NCBI RefSeq assembly: GCF_004000985.1
Contig: NZ_BIMH01000008.1
Coordinates: 62,001 to 126,000, forward strand
From: Paenibacillus validus NBRC 15382
GTDB lineage: Bacteria; Bacillota; Bacilli; Paenibacillales; NBRC-103111
DNA length: 64,000 nt
Reading direction: 5' to 3'
Shown here: positions 41,009-49,335 of the stretch, one piece after another
Numbering within the stretch: position 1 is the stretch's first letter
Layout of the letters: each line of letters begins with the position of its first letter
Notes under the pieces: generated by a model
The model's input: the letters and a program-made list of their open reading frames with translations, nothing else
Told to the model about the DNA's origin: nothing
Databases searched by the model: none
Translations under genes and position numbers: made by a program

Positions 41009-41881
41009 TTGAGAACGAATACGGACAACAAACTTGCCTATATGCTGATGAGTCCCGTGCTGATTTATTTACTTGCCGTTATGGTCCTTCCGTTCGGCTG
41101 GGCGCTGTACTTAAGCTTTACGAATAAGGTTGTGGGCGTACCGGCAACGTTTACCGGCTTGAGCAACTATATCGAGCTCATGAAGGATTCGTTGTTCTGG
41201 AAAGCGGTATGGAATACGATCATCTTCACGGTCGTGGCGGTTATCGGCAAAACGGTATTCGGCATGATCATGGCGCTCGTTTTGAATGAGAAAATCGTGC
41301 TGCGCAATGTGTTCCGGGTCCTGCTGTTCCTCCCGTGGACGATTCCGACCATCGTGTCGGTATTTACGTGGCAGTGGATTTATTCCGATGTCGGCGGCGT
41401 GCTGAATTTTCTGCTGCTGAAGACCGGACTGATCGGCGCTCCGGTCGGCTGGCTGGCTACCCCGGATCTTGCCATGTTCTCGGTTATTCTGGTGAACGTC
41501 TGGAGAGGGATTCCGTTCATGGGGATTGCCATTCTGGCGGGTCTGCAGACGGTATCCAAGGAAATGTACGAAGCGGCGATGCTGGACGGCGCGGGCGCGG
41601 TCAAGCGGTTCATCTACATGACGCTGCCTTCCGTCAAGGAAGTGACGGTGCTGGCTGCCGTGATGACGACGATCTGGACGCTTAACGACTTTGAAATCAT
41701 TTGGCTGCTGACACGCGGAGGCCCATCCAACGGCACACAGGTTTTATCCACACTTAGCTATACGATCGGATTTTTAAATATGAGCTTGGGGAAAGCGATT
41801 GCCATTGCCATTCTGACGATGCCACCGTTGATCATGCTGATCAACTTCGTCACGAAGCGTTCGCTTTCGTCCGACGAGTAG
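41009..41881 (+). CDS. sugar ABC transporter permease (MalF-like)
   Basis: A 290-residue inner-membrane permease with six predicted helices. The EAA coupling motif is EAAMLDGAGAVKRFIYMTLP near residue 190. The start is TTG at 41009, six bases after AAGGCGGGG. Together with the next permease and the upstream receptor it forms a carbohydrate uptake (CUT1) importer. Confidence 0.92.
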   Translation: MRTNTDNKLAYMLMSPVLIYLLAVMVLPFGWALYLSFTNKVVGVPATFTGLSNYIELMKDSLFWKAVWNTIIFTVVAVIGKTVFGMIMALVLNEKIVLRNVFRVLLFLPWTIPTIVSVFTWQWIYSDVGGVLNFLLLKTGLIGAPVGWLATPDLAMFSVILVNVWRGIPFMGIAILAGLQTVSKEMYEAAMLDGAGAVKRFIYMTLPSVKEVTVLAAVMTTIWTLNDFEIIWLLTRGGPSNGTQVLSTLSYTIGFLNMSLGKAIAIAILTMPPLIMLINFVTKRSLSSDE

Positions 41882-41891
41882 GTGAATGCGC

Positions 41892-42722
41892 ATGGAAAAT
41901 AAATCGATCGGCAAACAAATTGTCGTTTACGTCACGCTGGCCGTCCTCTTAATATGCGCGCTGTTTCCGCTTTATTGGATGGTGAATACGTCCTTCAAAT
42001 CGCAAGGCGAAATCTATAATATGACGCCATCCTTCTGGCCTAAAAATTTCACGTGGTCGGCTTATGTGAAGCTGATTATGGAGAAAGGTTTTCTTACCAA
42101 CATCAAGAACAGCCTGCTGGTCTCGCTGATCGTTGCTTTTCTGTCGATTGTCGTCAGCATGCTGGCGGCCTATGCGATCTCCAAGCTGCGCTTCCGGGGC
42201 CGCACCATGATCTCCAAAGGCATTCTGTATGCCTATTTAATGCCGCGGGCGGTGCTGTTCATTCCGCTGTACATGCTGGTCTCCACGATTGGATTGAATG
42301 ATTCGATCTTTGGTTTGATGCTGATCTATCCGACCATTACGATTCCGTATGCGACCTGGATGCTGATCTCGTACTTCAAATCGATTCCCGTTGAAATCGA
42401 AGAGGCGGCGATGATCGACGGCTGCACACGGGCCCGCACGATGCTGAGCATCATCTTCCCGCTGTCCGCTCCGGGGATTGCGGCTACATTCATTTTCGCG
42501 TTCACCTTGTGCTGGAGCGAATACTTGTACGCGCTGGTCGTCGTGACCAAAAGTGTCGACAAGACGATTACGCTCGGATTGTCCGACATGATCGTGGGTG
42601 ACGTCTTTGCATGGGGTCCGCTGATGGGCGGTTCCATCATTGCTTCCATTCCGGTCATCATCATGTATCTGTTCACTTCAAAATATATGGTTAGCGGCAT
42701 GACCGTAGGAGGAGTTAAATAA
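41892..42722 (+). CDS. sugar ABC transporter permease (MalG-like)
   Basis: A 276-residue permease, six helices; N-terminal LFPLYWMVNTSFKSQGEIY and coupling motif EAAMIDGCTRARTMLSIIFP near residue 175 are typical of the MalG side of CUT1 importers. ATG 41892 lies seven bases after TAGGTGA; the ATG at 41886 abuts it. The stop TAA shares a base with the ATG of the dehydrogenase (TAATG), so uptake and catabolism genes are coupled. Confidence 0.92.
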   Translation: MENKSIGKQIVVYVTLAVLLICALFPLYWMVNTSFKSQGEIYNMTPSFWPKNFTWSAYVKLIMEKGFLTNIKNSLLVSLIVAFLSIVVSMLAAYAISKLRFRGRTMISKGILYAYLMPRAVLFIPLYMLVSTIGLNDSIFGLMLIYPTITIPYATWMLISYFKSIPVEIEEAAMIDGCTRARTMLSIIFPLSAPGIAATFIFAFTLCWSEYLYALVVVTKSVDKTITLGLSDMIVGDVFAWGPLMGGSIIASIPVIIMYLFTSKYMVSGMTVGGVK

Positions 42723-43684
42723 TGACAAGATTGAACAAGGTGCTGGTTACGGCGACCAATTATTCGACGCTGTGCGCGGAAGCGAAGCGTCTTCTGGAAG
42801 AGGGCGGCTGCGAAATCATCGAGAACCGGGTGGGACGTCCGCATACGTTCGAGGAGCTGGTTCCTCTCGTATCGGATATCGACGGCGTCATTGCAGGCGT
42901 CGATACCTGGGATGAAGCCGTGTTCAAGCTGGCGCCGAATCTGAAGGCGATCGCCCGTTTCGGCGTAGGCGTCGACAACATCGATTTGGCCAAAGCGCGC
43001 GAGTACGGCATTCAGGTGACCAACGTGCCGGGAGGCAACGCGAACGCCGTAGCCGAGCTGGCCGTAGGGCTGATCTTGTCCATGATCCGCAACATCCCTG
43101 CCTTGCATCAGTCCGCCAGACGCGGGTATTGGGACCGCTATGTGGGGGAGGAAATTCAGGGGAAAACCGTCGGGCTGCTGGGATTCGGCAATATCGCGCA
43201 GATGACGGCGAAGAAGCTGCAGGGCTTCGATGTGAAGCTCATCGCCTATGATAAATATCCGAACGCAGATAAAGCGAAAGAATATGGGGTTGAACTGGTT
43301 TCTTCGGATGATGTGCTGAAGCGCAGCGACGTGGTCAGCATGCATCTGCCGAGCTTGAAAGAAACGTATCATATGATGAGCGACGAGCAATTTTCGATGA
43401 TGAAAAAAACCGCGTTTTTCGTAAATACGGCCCGGGGAGCGCTTGTCGATGAGAAGGCGCTTCACCGTGCGTTGCAAACGCGATCTATAGCAGGCGCGGC
43501 CATTGACGTATATGAGCAGGAGCCGGTGTCGGCGGATAATCCGTTATTTCAACTCGACAACCTGATTTCGACGCCGCATACGGCAGCCGAAACGGTTGAA
43601 ACGTACCGCCGGGTAGGACTGGTTACGGCGCAAGCGCTGCTTGATGTGTTCGCGGGTAAAGAACCGGCGAATTTGCTTCGCTAG
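42722..43684 (+). CDS. D-2-hydroxyacid dehydrogenase (phosphoglycerate dehydrogenase-like)
   Basis: A 320-residue NAD-dependent dehydrogenase of the D-isomer 2-hydroxyacid family. Catalytic and cofactor segments: IARFGVGVDNIDLAKAREYG near residue 80, the Rossmann motif TVGLLGFGNIAQMTAKKLQG near 147, VNTARGALVDEKAL near 235 (Arg), DVYEQEPV (Glu) and STPHTAAET near 290 (His). In biosynthetic SerA a C-terminal ACT domain follows; it is absent here, which fits a catabolic or detached enzyme. Its place between sugar permeases and a LarA-like gene suggests it oxidises or reduces an alpha-hydroxy acid derived from the imported compound. Confidence 0.9.
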   Translation: MTRLNKVLVTATNYSTLCAEAKRLLEEGGCEIIENRVGRPHTFEELVPLVSDIDGVIAGVDTWDEAVFKLAPNLKAIARFGVGVDNIDLAKAREYGIQVTNVPGGNANAVAELAVGLILSMIRNIPALHQSARRGYWDRYVGEEIQGKTVGLLGFGNIAQMTAKKLQGFDVKLIAYDKYPNADKAKEYGVELVSSDDVLKRSDVVSMHLPSLKETYHMMSDEQFSMMKKTAFFVNTARGALVDEKALHRALQTRSIAGAAIDVYEQEPVSADNPLFQLDNLISTPHTAAETVETYRRVGLVTAQALLDVFAGKEPANLLR

Positions 43685-43746
43685 CCGGGGCGCAGCTTTG
43701 TCATGCACAGGCTGAAAGCGATCAAGATTCGGGAGGAGTCCGCTTT

Positions 43747-45078
43747 ATGAATGGTGCGTCGGACGGCCGGGGCGAAGGGATACACTTGAACTTGGGGCGC
43801 GTGAATCTTGCGGCGATGGAGCCTGTCCGGCTGCCTCGGATGGTTCCGGTCAGACAGCGGTTCGATGCGAGGCGCATCGATCCGGAGGACATGGAAGCAA
43901 TCATCGGCGGTCAGTTCCGGAGAGAAGACGTTCGCGGTAAAATTACGCCCGGCATGCGAATTGCCGTAGGCGTCGGGAGCCGGGGGATCGAGAATCTCGC
44001 GCTCATTGTCCGCGCAGTCGTTCAGGAACTGAAGAAGCTGGGCGCGGTGCCTTTCATCGTTCCGGCCATGGGCAGTCATGGCGGAGGAAGAGCGGAAGGC
44101 CAGGAGCGGCTGCTCGCCGGGTATGGCATTCACGAAGAGAATGTGGGGGCGCCGGTCCGGGCCTCGATGGATACCGTCTATCTGGGCACCGTGCTTGACG
44201 GTGTGGAGGTTCACTTCGATCGAATCGCTTACGAGCAGGCGGACGGTATTATCGTCGTTGCGCGGATTAAGCCCCATACCGACTTTAAGGGCCCGATCGA
44301 AAGCGGCATTCTCAAGATGCTCGGCATCGGCCTTGGCAAACATAAAGGGGCCAGCTATTTGCACAAATTCGGCATGGAACGCTTCGGCACCCTTCTGCCG
44401 GCTGTCGGAGCGCTGATGATGGAGCGGACGCCCATTCTTGGCGGCGTGGGCATCGTCGAAGATGCGTACCATGAAACGGCGCATATTGAATTTGTGCCGA
44501 AGGAGCAGCTTCCGCACCGGGAAGAACAATTGCTCGCCGAGGCGAAACGGTTGATGCCCCGCTTGTGGCTGAATGACATCGATGTTCTGATCGTCGATGA
44601 AATCGGGAAAAACATCAGCGGCAGCGGCATGGACCCCAATATTATCGGGCGCTCCGGCGCGAGCAGGACGTTCGGGGAAGGCCCGGCGATCCGGAAAATT
44701 GTAGTCGGAGGCTTAACGGAGGAAACGAAAGGAAGCGCGGTCGGCATCGGCCTGGCCGATTTTACAACACGCCGGGTTGTGGAGCAAATCGACTTTGCGA
44801 CCATGTATACTAACGTGATTACCGCGATGGAAATAGGCGGAGGGAAGCTGCCCCTCGTTCTTCACAATGATGAAGAGGCCATATCCGTAGCCGTCTGCAC
44901 GGCGGGAAGAAGAGAATACGATCAGGTGAAGGTCGTCAGGATCAAGCATACGCTGGCCTTGGAGGACATTCTCGTCTCGGAGAACTTGCTTCCGGAGGTA
45001 GAAGCTCATCCGATGATGGAAGCGACCGGCGCCGCCCGGGAATGGAAGTTTGATGCGACCGGGCATTTGATCGGGTAG
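43747..45078 (+). CDS. LarA-like DUF2088 protein (nickel-pincer racemase/epimerase family)
   Basis: A 443-residue protein of the LarA (lactate racemase) superfamily, DUF2088 N-domain. In LarA, His108, His174, Lys184 and His200 hold the nickel-pincer cofactor or act in catalysis. Comparable residues here are His111 (PAMGSHGGG), His177 (ARIKPHTDFKGP), Lys190 (GILKMLGIGLG) and His199/His206 (GKHKGASYLHKF); this mapping is by spacing and eye. Family members racemise or epimerise hydroxy acids, so with the adjacent 2-hydroxyacid dehydrogenase a sugar- or hydroxy-acid route is likely. RBS GGGAGGAGT before ATG 43747. Confidence 0.85.
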   Translation: MNGASDGRGEGIHLNLGRVNLAAMEPVRLPRMVPVRQRFDARRIDPEDMEAIIGGQFRREDVRGKITPGMRIAVGVGSRGIENLALIVRAVVQELKKLGAVPFIVPAMGSHGGGRAEGQERLLAGYGIHEENVGAPVRASMDTVYLGTVLDGVEVHFDRIAYEQADGIIVVARIKPHTDFKGPIESGILKMLGIGLGKHKGASYLHKFGMERFGTLLPAVGALMMERTPILGGVGIVEDAYHETAHIEFVPKEQLPHREEQLLAEAKRLMPRLWLNDIDVLIVDEIGKNISGSGMDPNIIGRSGASRTFGEGPAIRKIVVGGLTEETKGSAVGIGLADFTTRRVVEQIDFATMYTNVITAMEIGGGKLPLVLHNDEEAISVAVCTAGRREYDQVKVVRIKHTLALEDILVSENLLPEVEAHPMMEATGAAREWKFDATGHLIG

Positions 45079-45110
45079 TCCGCTTCGATTTAACACAAAA
45101 TCATTCATTT

Positions 45111-45140
45111 AACGTCACTCCTGGATGGAGCGGCGTTTTT
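45111..45140 (+). terminator. terminator after DUF2088 gene
   Basis: AACGTCACTCC and GGAGCGGCGTT pair with two imperfect positions, followed by a run of seven T. Confidence 0.7.
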
Positions 45141-45264
45141 TTATGATCCGTCCACTTGCGTATCCATCGCATCTTAGTCCTTCGTTCGCGGAAGTTTTCC
45201 ATATCCGTCGTTTCCGGTACGTCCGGCGGGAGTCGGTCGTTTGCGTTCCCGGGGGCAAGAAAAC

Positions 45265-45283
45265 GGCCCGCACGCGGCGGGCC
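45265..45283 (-). terminator. orphan minus-strand hairpin
   Basis: GGCCCGC / GCGGGCC seven-bp stem; on the minus strand it is followed by GTTTTCTTG. No minus-strand gene ends here. Confidence 0.4.
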
Positions 45284-45421
45284 TAAAGCTTACTATATGA
45301 AAAAAGGGGGGTTAACTAAATCATAACCTATGAATGTTAAGAGAATATCATCGCTATATTTCAAATGCGTTACATTTCTGCCGCGTGTGCGGTTCTCGGG
45401 AGAGGAAACAAATAGGGACAA

Positions 45422-45456
45422 GGGCCGTTGACATACGGACAACGGTCCGGTATGCT
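45422..45456 (+). promoter_or_regulatory. thioesterase promoter with overlapping inverted repeat
   Basis: TTGACA (45428-45433), 17-base spacer, TATGCT (45451-45456). An inverted repeat GGGCCGTTG (45422-45430), nine bases, CAACGGTCC (45440-45448) covers the -35 and spacer, so a repressor site is likely. It does not look like the FapR operator. Confidence 0.65.
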
Positions 45457-45545
45457 TCGGAAAGCTTGCTGCAGGCAGGCGAGTAAACCGAGGCGGCCGA
45501 ATCGAAGGCATTCGGGGCTTCCTGACGAAAGGGAACGGATCGAAG

Positions 45546-46304
45546 ATGGAGAAGCGCGCTGTGTACACGAACACGTACCGTATTGCTTTGGGTGATGTCG
45601 ATTTTCTAAAAAGCATGAAGCTGAGCGCCGTATTCAACGCTTTTCAAGAGATCGCAAGCAGACATGCGGATCATCTCGGCTTGAGTATTCAGGCTGTCGA
45701 GCTCAAGCGGAATGCGGCGTGGATATTAACCCGCATCCTCGTCGAGCTGCTGCGCCGCCCCCGGTGGAATGAAGAGATTCGAATCGAGACCTGGCCGCAG
45801 CCGCCGAAGAAATATGAGTTCGAGCGGGATTATGCGGTCATGGACAACGAGGGGAACGTCCTGCTGAGGGCGGTTTCCACCTGGGTCCTGCTGGACATCG
45901 ACAAGAGGGAGCTCTTGAAGTCCGACTCGGTGGCGATCGATCTCCCGGCGTTCGAGACGAAGAGAGCCATCCTGTGCAAACTCGGCAAAATCAAGCCGTC
46001 CGGTACGCCGGAGCCGGTTTACAAGCGGGTGATCGGCATCAGCGACATCGACGTTAACGGCCACCTGAACAACTCCAAGTATGTCGATTTCATCGTCGAT
46101 TGTTTTTCCATCGAGCAATATCGAAGCTGCCGGGTGAAGTCGATCCAGGTCAACTATGTCCAGGAAGCGCTGCCCGGCGATACGATATCGTTCTTCCGCG
46201 ACGCATCCGCGCTGGCGGAAGCGGGCCTGATTTATATCGAGGGGCGGAGCGAGCAGGACGGGCGCACGATTTTTACGTCCGAGCTGGAAGTCGAGGCGCT
46301 GTAA
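45546..46304 (+). CDS. acyl-ACP thioesterase
   Basis: A 252-residue protein of the FatA/acyl-ACP thioesterase family, which hydrolyses acyl-ACP to free fatty acid. It consists of two hot-dog folds: residues 5-130 (AVFNAFQEIASRHADHLG, then RWNEEIRIETWPQPPKKYEFERDY) and 150-250 (DIDVNGHLNNSKYVDFIVD, with the conserved Asn-x-His and following Cys in IVDCFS). Length is normal for bacterial members. The 3' end overlaps by 32 bases the end of the convergent HAD gene. What fatty acid it releases cannot be told. Confidence 0.9.
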   Translation: MEKRAVYTNTYRIALGDVDFLKSMKLSAVFNAFQEIASRHADHLGLSIQAVELKRNAAWILTRILVELLRRPRWNEEIRIETWPQPPKKYEFERDYAVMDNEGNVLLRAVSTWVLLDIDKRELLKSDSVAIDLPAFETKRAILCKLGKIKPSGTPEPVYKRVIGISDIDVNGHLNNSKYVDFIVDCFSIEQYRSCRVKSIQVNYVQEALPGDTISFFRDASALAEAGLIYIEGRSEQDGRTIFTSELEVEAL

Positions 46305-48837
46305 GGAGAGTCAACACCGGCGCGAGGAACGGATCGGCAATCGTCGTTCCGGTTTCCGCTGTGCCTCCCGATCCGGCTTCCGTTCCTTCCCACGTTCCTG
46401 CCCCCGTGCCGCTCCCCCGAACGGCTTGCGCGATCGCTTCGCGCCACGCGACGACCTCGGCCTCGGACACCGAGGCCAGCCAAATATGCCGCCGCCCGCC
46501 GCTGGACTCCGCACGCTTCGCCGCAAGCAGGAAGGCGGCCCAGCTCTCCTCCCGCCGGGGATCGACGATTTCGGCGATGGCGAGCTTGTGCAGGAAGGCG
46601 GCGCGTTTGGCGGCTTCCAGGAAAGCGCCCGATCCGACCAGATGCAGGGCGGCTGCCCCTTGCTCCTTCGCCGCCAGACACATCCGGAGCAGCAAGCCTT
46701 GATAGCCTGTCGCGTCCTGCTGCCGGAGGTGATGAAGGTACAGCTCATACGGATGCCGCCGCGTCAGCGTGCCCTGAGGCCAGTATACGTTAACGACCGA
46801 CGGGTCATAGCTCCCGTGATCGAGGAAATGCAGGCGTCCGTGCTCGAACCAGCGCTCGTCCACCGGCTCACATATGCGCGTGTACGTTCCGAAATGGTTA
46901 TCCTGATGCCGGAGATTGCCGAGCAGCGAGGCTTCTTGGGGCGTCGGCATGTCAATCAGCCGATGCAGCGGTTTGAAGGATTCGCGGGCGCCCAGCGCCG
47001 GGCGGCAATCCGGGCGTTCCGCTTTCCACGCGTAATAATAACGTTGAAACGCCAGAGCCCCCTCCTGAAAAGCGCGCTTATAGGCGAGCTCCTCCCCGCT
47101 AAGCAATACGTGCGCCAACTGCGGCTGTACACGGCCCTGCTCGTCCCTCGCGTATCCCGTCGTCGAGCCGAAGGCGCCCATCATCAATTCTTCGAGAAAG
47201 GCGGGACTGCGCACCAGCGCTTTGCCGAGCTCCTCATTCTCGCCCGAGCTGCCGAGGAACGAACGAATATCGATTCCCTCCAGTAGCAGGTCGCCGATTC
47301 CGGCGCCGCCGACGGCAAGCAGATGAATCGTCGGCGGATCTTCCCCGGCCCGCGATGCCGCGCCTTCCGATTGCTCCGGATGTTCCGGACGAACGCGACC
47401 GTATTTCAACGCGGCGTGCAGCGACTTTTTGATGTTGCCGTGAAAGCCGATATCCAACGTCACCATACGCTCCGGCGTTTCGCAGGTCTGCTTCAAGTAA
47501 TCGCACAACAGCTGCCGGTGGTGCGCGATGGCGGCGTCGATTTTCGCGCGTGTTCGCGCATCGAGCAGAAACCGCCGCAGCTTCTCAAGCAGCGTGCCGG
47601 CCTGCTCATCCTTCATCGTGCGGCATTCCTGCAGCGAGAGGCCCAGCGCTTCCCCGAATGCGTGCGCCTCCTCGGCCTGGCCGAGCTTCTGCAGCAATTC
47701 GCCGACCTTCGCGTCGCCGGAACGGAACAAGCGTTCAAGCTCGGCTTCGTCGAAGCGCCTGAGCGAAGCCAAGTACGTCGCTTGGCGCGATACGTAAAGC
47801 GGCACAACGCGCAGCGGAATGCCGCGCGAACGAGCAGCCTGCTCCAGCATAGGTGTGAGCAGCACCCCTTCGCGCATCAGCGGATGCACTTCCGTGCGGT
47901 TCTCCGCGATGCATACGTCAATCGCCCAGTCGCACAGCGCCGTCAAGAACGGACCGGCCATCCCCGCGCCGATCTCGTGAAAGGCTGCCGCCTCAGCAGC
48001 GGCAGGCGCCCCGGTCTCCGGCTGACGCTGACTGACCCCCGCCAGCTTGCGCAGCGATTTCAACGGCGGCAGCACGTCGCGATGCCGGACCGCCTCCCAA
48101 TGGTAAGCGCTGTCGAAGGACTCGGGCACGACCGCATAGTGAATGGCGCGAATGCGCTGCAGCGCAGCGCCTCGCACGTCCGCCCGCTCGTTGTCCCCGA
48201 TATGTACAATCGCTTCGCGCGACAGGCCGGGGCACAGCTCCAGCAGCCGTTCGAACAAGCCGCCCGTCGACTTATTCCGGCGCTGCTCTCCTGAGACGAG
48301 CAGCACGTCGATCTCCGTGCGCTCCAGCCCCGCCGCCGCCAGCAGGTCCAGCAGCTGCTCCGAGGACAAGTACATGTCCGACAGGAGGGCGATCCGTTTG
48401 CCCGCAGCCTTGCAGCAACGCAGCAGGGAGGCCACGTTCGGGTTCAAATAACACGTCTCGGCCTCCGTGGCGAGTTCGATGCGCAGAACCTCCTCCGGAC
48501 GGCCGAGATGCGCCGGCATTTCGGCGTAGATGTCGCTCAATGTAATCTCGTCGTGGCCTTGCAGCCGCAGCTGCTTATCCCGGGCCCGGCGTTCGGCCGT
48601 TCCGCGCATCGAGCGGAATTCGTGCGGGCTGACGGACCGCTTCAACGAGCCGGACGAAACCGCGCGTTCGGCCGTTCTCCTGAAGACGTCGGTAGGATGG
48701 TCGCACGCCCGCAGCAGCAGCGTATCGAAGATATCCAGGCTGAGCATTTCTATTTTTTCGTACGTATCGTCTCTGGCCAGCGGCGCCAAATACCGGTCAC
48801 CTTTCCATAAATCCAGGGAATGCAGCATACGGTTCAT
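46273..48837 (-). CDS. large HAD-superfamily protein of unknown function
   Basis: 854 residues. The N-terminal 240 form a HAD fold: motif I LSLDIFDTLLL (nucleophile Asp35), motif II ALLSDMYLS, motif III Lys in RNKSTGG, motif IV HIGDNERADVRGA. The position two after the nucleophile is Phe, not the usual acid Asp of phosphatases. The remaining 600 residues are a second, conserved-looking region: HPLMREGVLLTPMLEQAARS, VTLDIGFHGNIKKSLHAAL near 425 and a Rossmann-like LHLVGSGAFLEAAKR near 760. I recall such fusions near polysaccharide glycosyltransferases. Start ATG 48837 follows TTGGAGG on its strand; in-frame ATG 48858 lies before it. The C-terminus (about 800-830) is Gly/Thr/Glu repeats and overlaps the thioesterase gene. 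Confidence 0.75.
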   Translation of the reverse strand: MNRMLHSLDLWKGDRYLAPLARDDTYEKIEMLSLDIFDTLLLRACDHPTDVFRRTAERAVSSGSLKRSVSPHEFRSMRGTAERRARDKQLRLQGHDEITLSDIYAEMPAHLGRPEEVLRIELATEAETCYLNPNVASLLRCCKAAGKRIALLSDMYLSSEQLLDLLAAAGLERTEIDVLLVSGEQRRNKSTGGLFERLLELCPGLSREAIVHIGDNERADVRGAALQRIRAIHYAVVPESFDSAYHWEAVRHRDVLPPLKSLRKLAGVSQRQPETGAPAAAEAAAFHEIGAGMAGPFLTALCDWAIDVCIAENRTEVHPLMREGVLLTPMLEQAARSRGIPLRVVPLYVSRQATYLASLRRFDEAELERLFRSGDAKVGELLQKLGQAEEAHAFGEALGLSLQECRTMKDEQAGTLLEKLRRFLLDARTRAKIDAAIAHHRQLLCDYLKQTCETPERMVTLDIGFHGNIKKSLHAALKYGRVRPEHPEQSEGAASRAGEDPPTIHLLAVGGAGIGDLLLEGIDIRSFLGSSGENEELGKALVRSPAFLEELMMGAFGSTTGYARDEQGRVQPQLAHVLLSGEELAYKRAFQEGALAFQRYYYAWKAERPDCRPALGARESFKPLHRLIDMPTPQEASLLGNLRHQDNHFGTYTRICEPVDERWFEHGRLHFLDHGSYDPSVVNVYWPQGTLTRRHPYELYLHHLRQQDATGYQGLLLRMCLAAKEQGAAALHLVGSGAFLEAAKRAAFLHKLAIAEIVDPRREESWAAFLLAAKRAESSGGRRHIWLASVSEAEVVAWREAIAQAVRGSGTGAGTWEGTEAGSGGTAETGTTIADPFLAPVLTLLTAPRLPART

Positions 48838-49108
48838 CCTTACAAGCCTCCAATTCATCGACCGGTTAAACCGGCAACCGACATCGGCTTACCCGATGGA
48901 ACAGCTGCGGGAAGGTCGTGCTATATCCTTCGACGTTCGAGGCTGATTTCCTTGAAACCCGGAAGCGGCTTGTACCGTTCGCCATGGAGAGTTTCTTGCC
49001 GGAGGGCACACGTTTCATTTGTTTAACAATCATTTACAGTAACCATAACGTACATGAATATTTAAGCTGTTAAGCTATGCCCGTCATCCCCTTTCATCCT
49101 TAATCGGA

Positions 49109-49222
49109 TTAAAGTTTGACGCAGTTAATGGTTTGGGCGATGGACGGAATGTCGTCATGGGCGGCACCGGGAAAAACTTTATATGCTTGGTCAATTCGGC
49201 CCGTTAATAGTTCGAAAGTCAA
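49109..49222 (-). CDS. possible 37-residue peptide or gene remnant
   Basis: On the minus strand a TTG codon (49222) lies nine bases after AAAGGAGAG and opens 37 codons ending at TAA (49109). The peptide begins MTFELLTGRIDQAYKVF and has a normal amino-acid composition. A TATAAT box (49253-49248) is placed to transcribe it. It is below the usual size for confident calling and could be a degraded gene's remainder. Confidence 0.35.
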   Translation of the reverse strand: MTFELLTGRIDQAYKVFPGAAHDDIPSIAQTINCVKL

Positions 49223-49240
49223 TCCCTATCTCTCCTTTTA

Positions 49241-49253
49241 TGGTATAATTATA
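49241..49253. promoter_or_regulatory. overlapping divergent -10 boxes
   Basis: Plus strand TGGTATAAT (49241-49249), an extended -10; minus strand TATAAT at 49253-49248. They share two bases, so transcription in the two directions should compete. Confidence 0.5.
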
Positions 49254-49335
49254 CTACTATTTATCGATCCGAAGGGAGCAAGCTCGCATGATTGGGGATG
49301 AGTTTCATTACATACGGCAGAGAGGAGAGCCGCGG

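Larger units (their letters stand above)
45079..45545. other. 467-base intergenic region
   Basis: Contains the DUF2088 terminator (about 45111-45140), a second GC hairpin (45265-45283) oriented as a minus-strand terminator, AT-rich sequence, and the promoter/inverted repeat for the thioesterase gene. No gene is recognised. Confidence 0.6.
48838..49335. other. divergent intergenic region
   Basis: Between the HAD gene and the surface-protein gene. It contains a CCGGTTAAACCGG palindrome at 48862-48874 just upstream of the HAD start, a possible 37-codon minus-strand frame (49109-49222) and overlapping -10 boxes at 49244-49253. Confidence 0.5.

Noticed and set aside
41745-41753. A perfect DnaA box TTATCCACA inside the first permease gene
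   Set aside because: Single occurrence within coding sequence, with no neighbouring boxes; probably chance.
47323-48294. A 323-codon plus-strand frame inside the HAD gene
   Set aside because: Arg/Ala/Gln-rich antisense frame over a gene with clear HAD motifs; no start signal.
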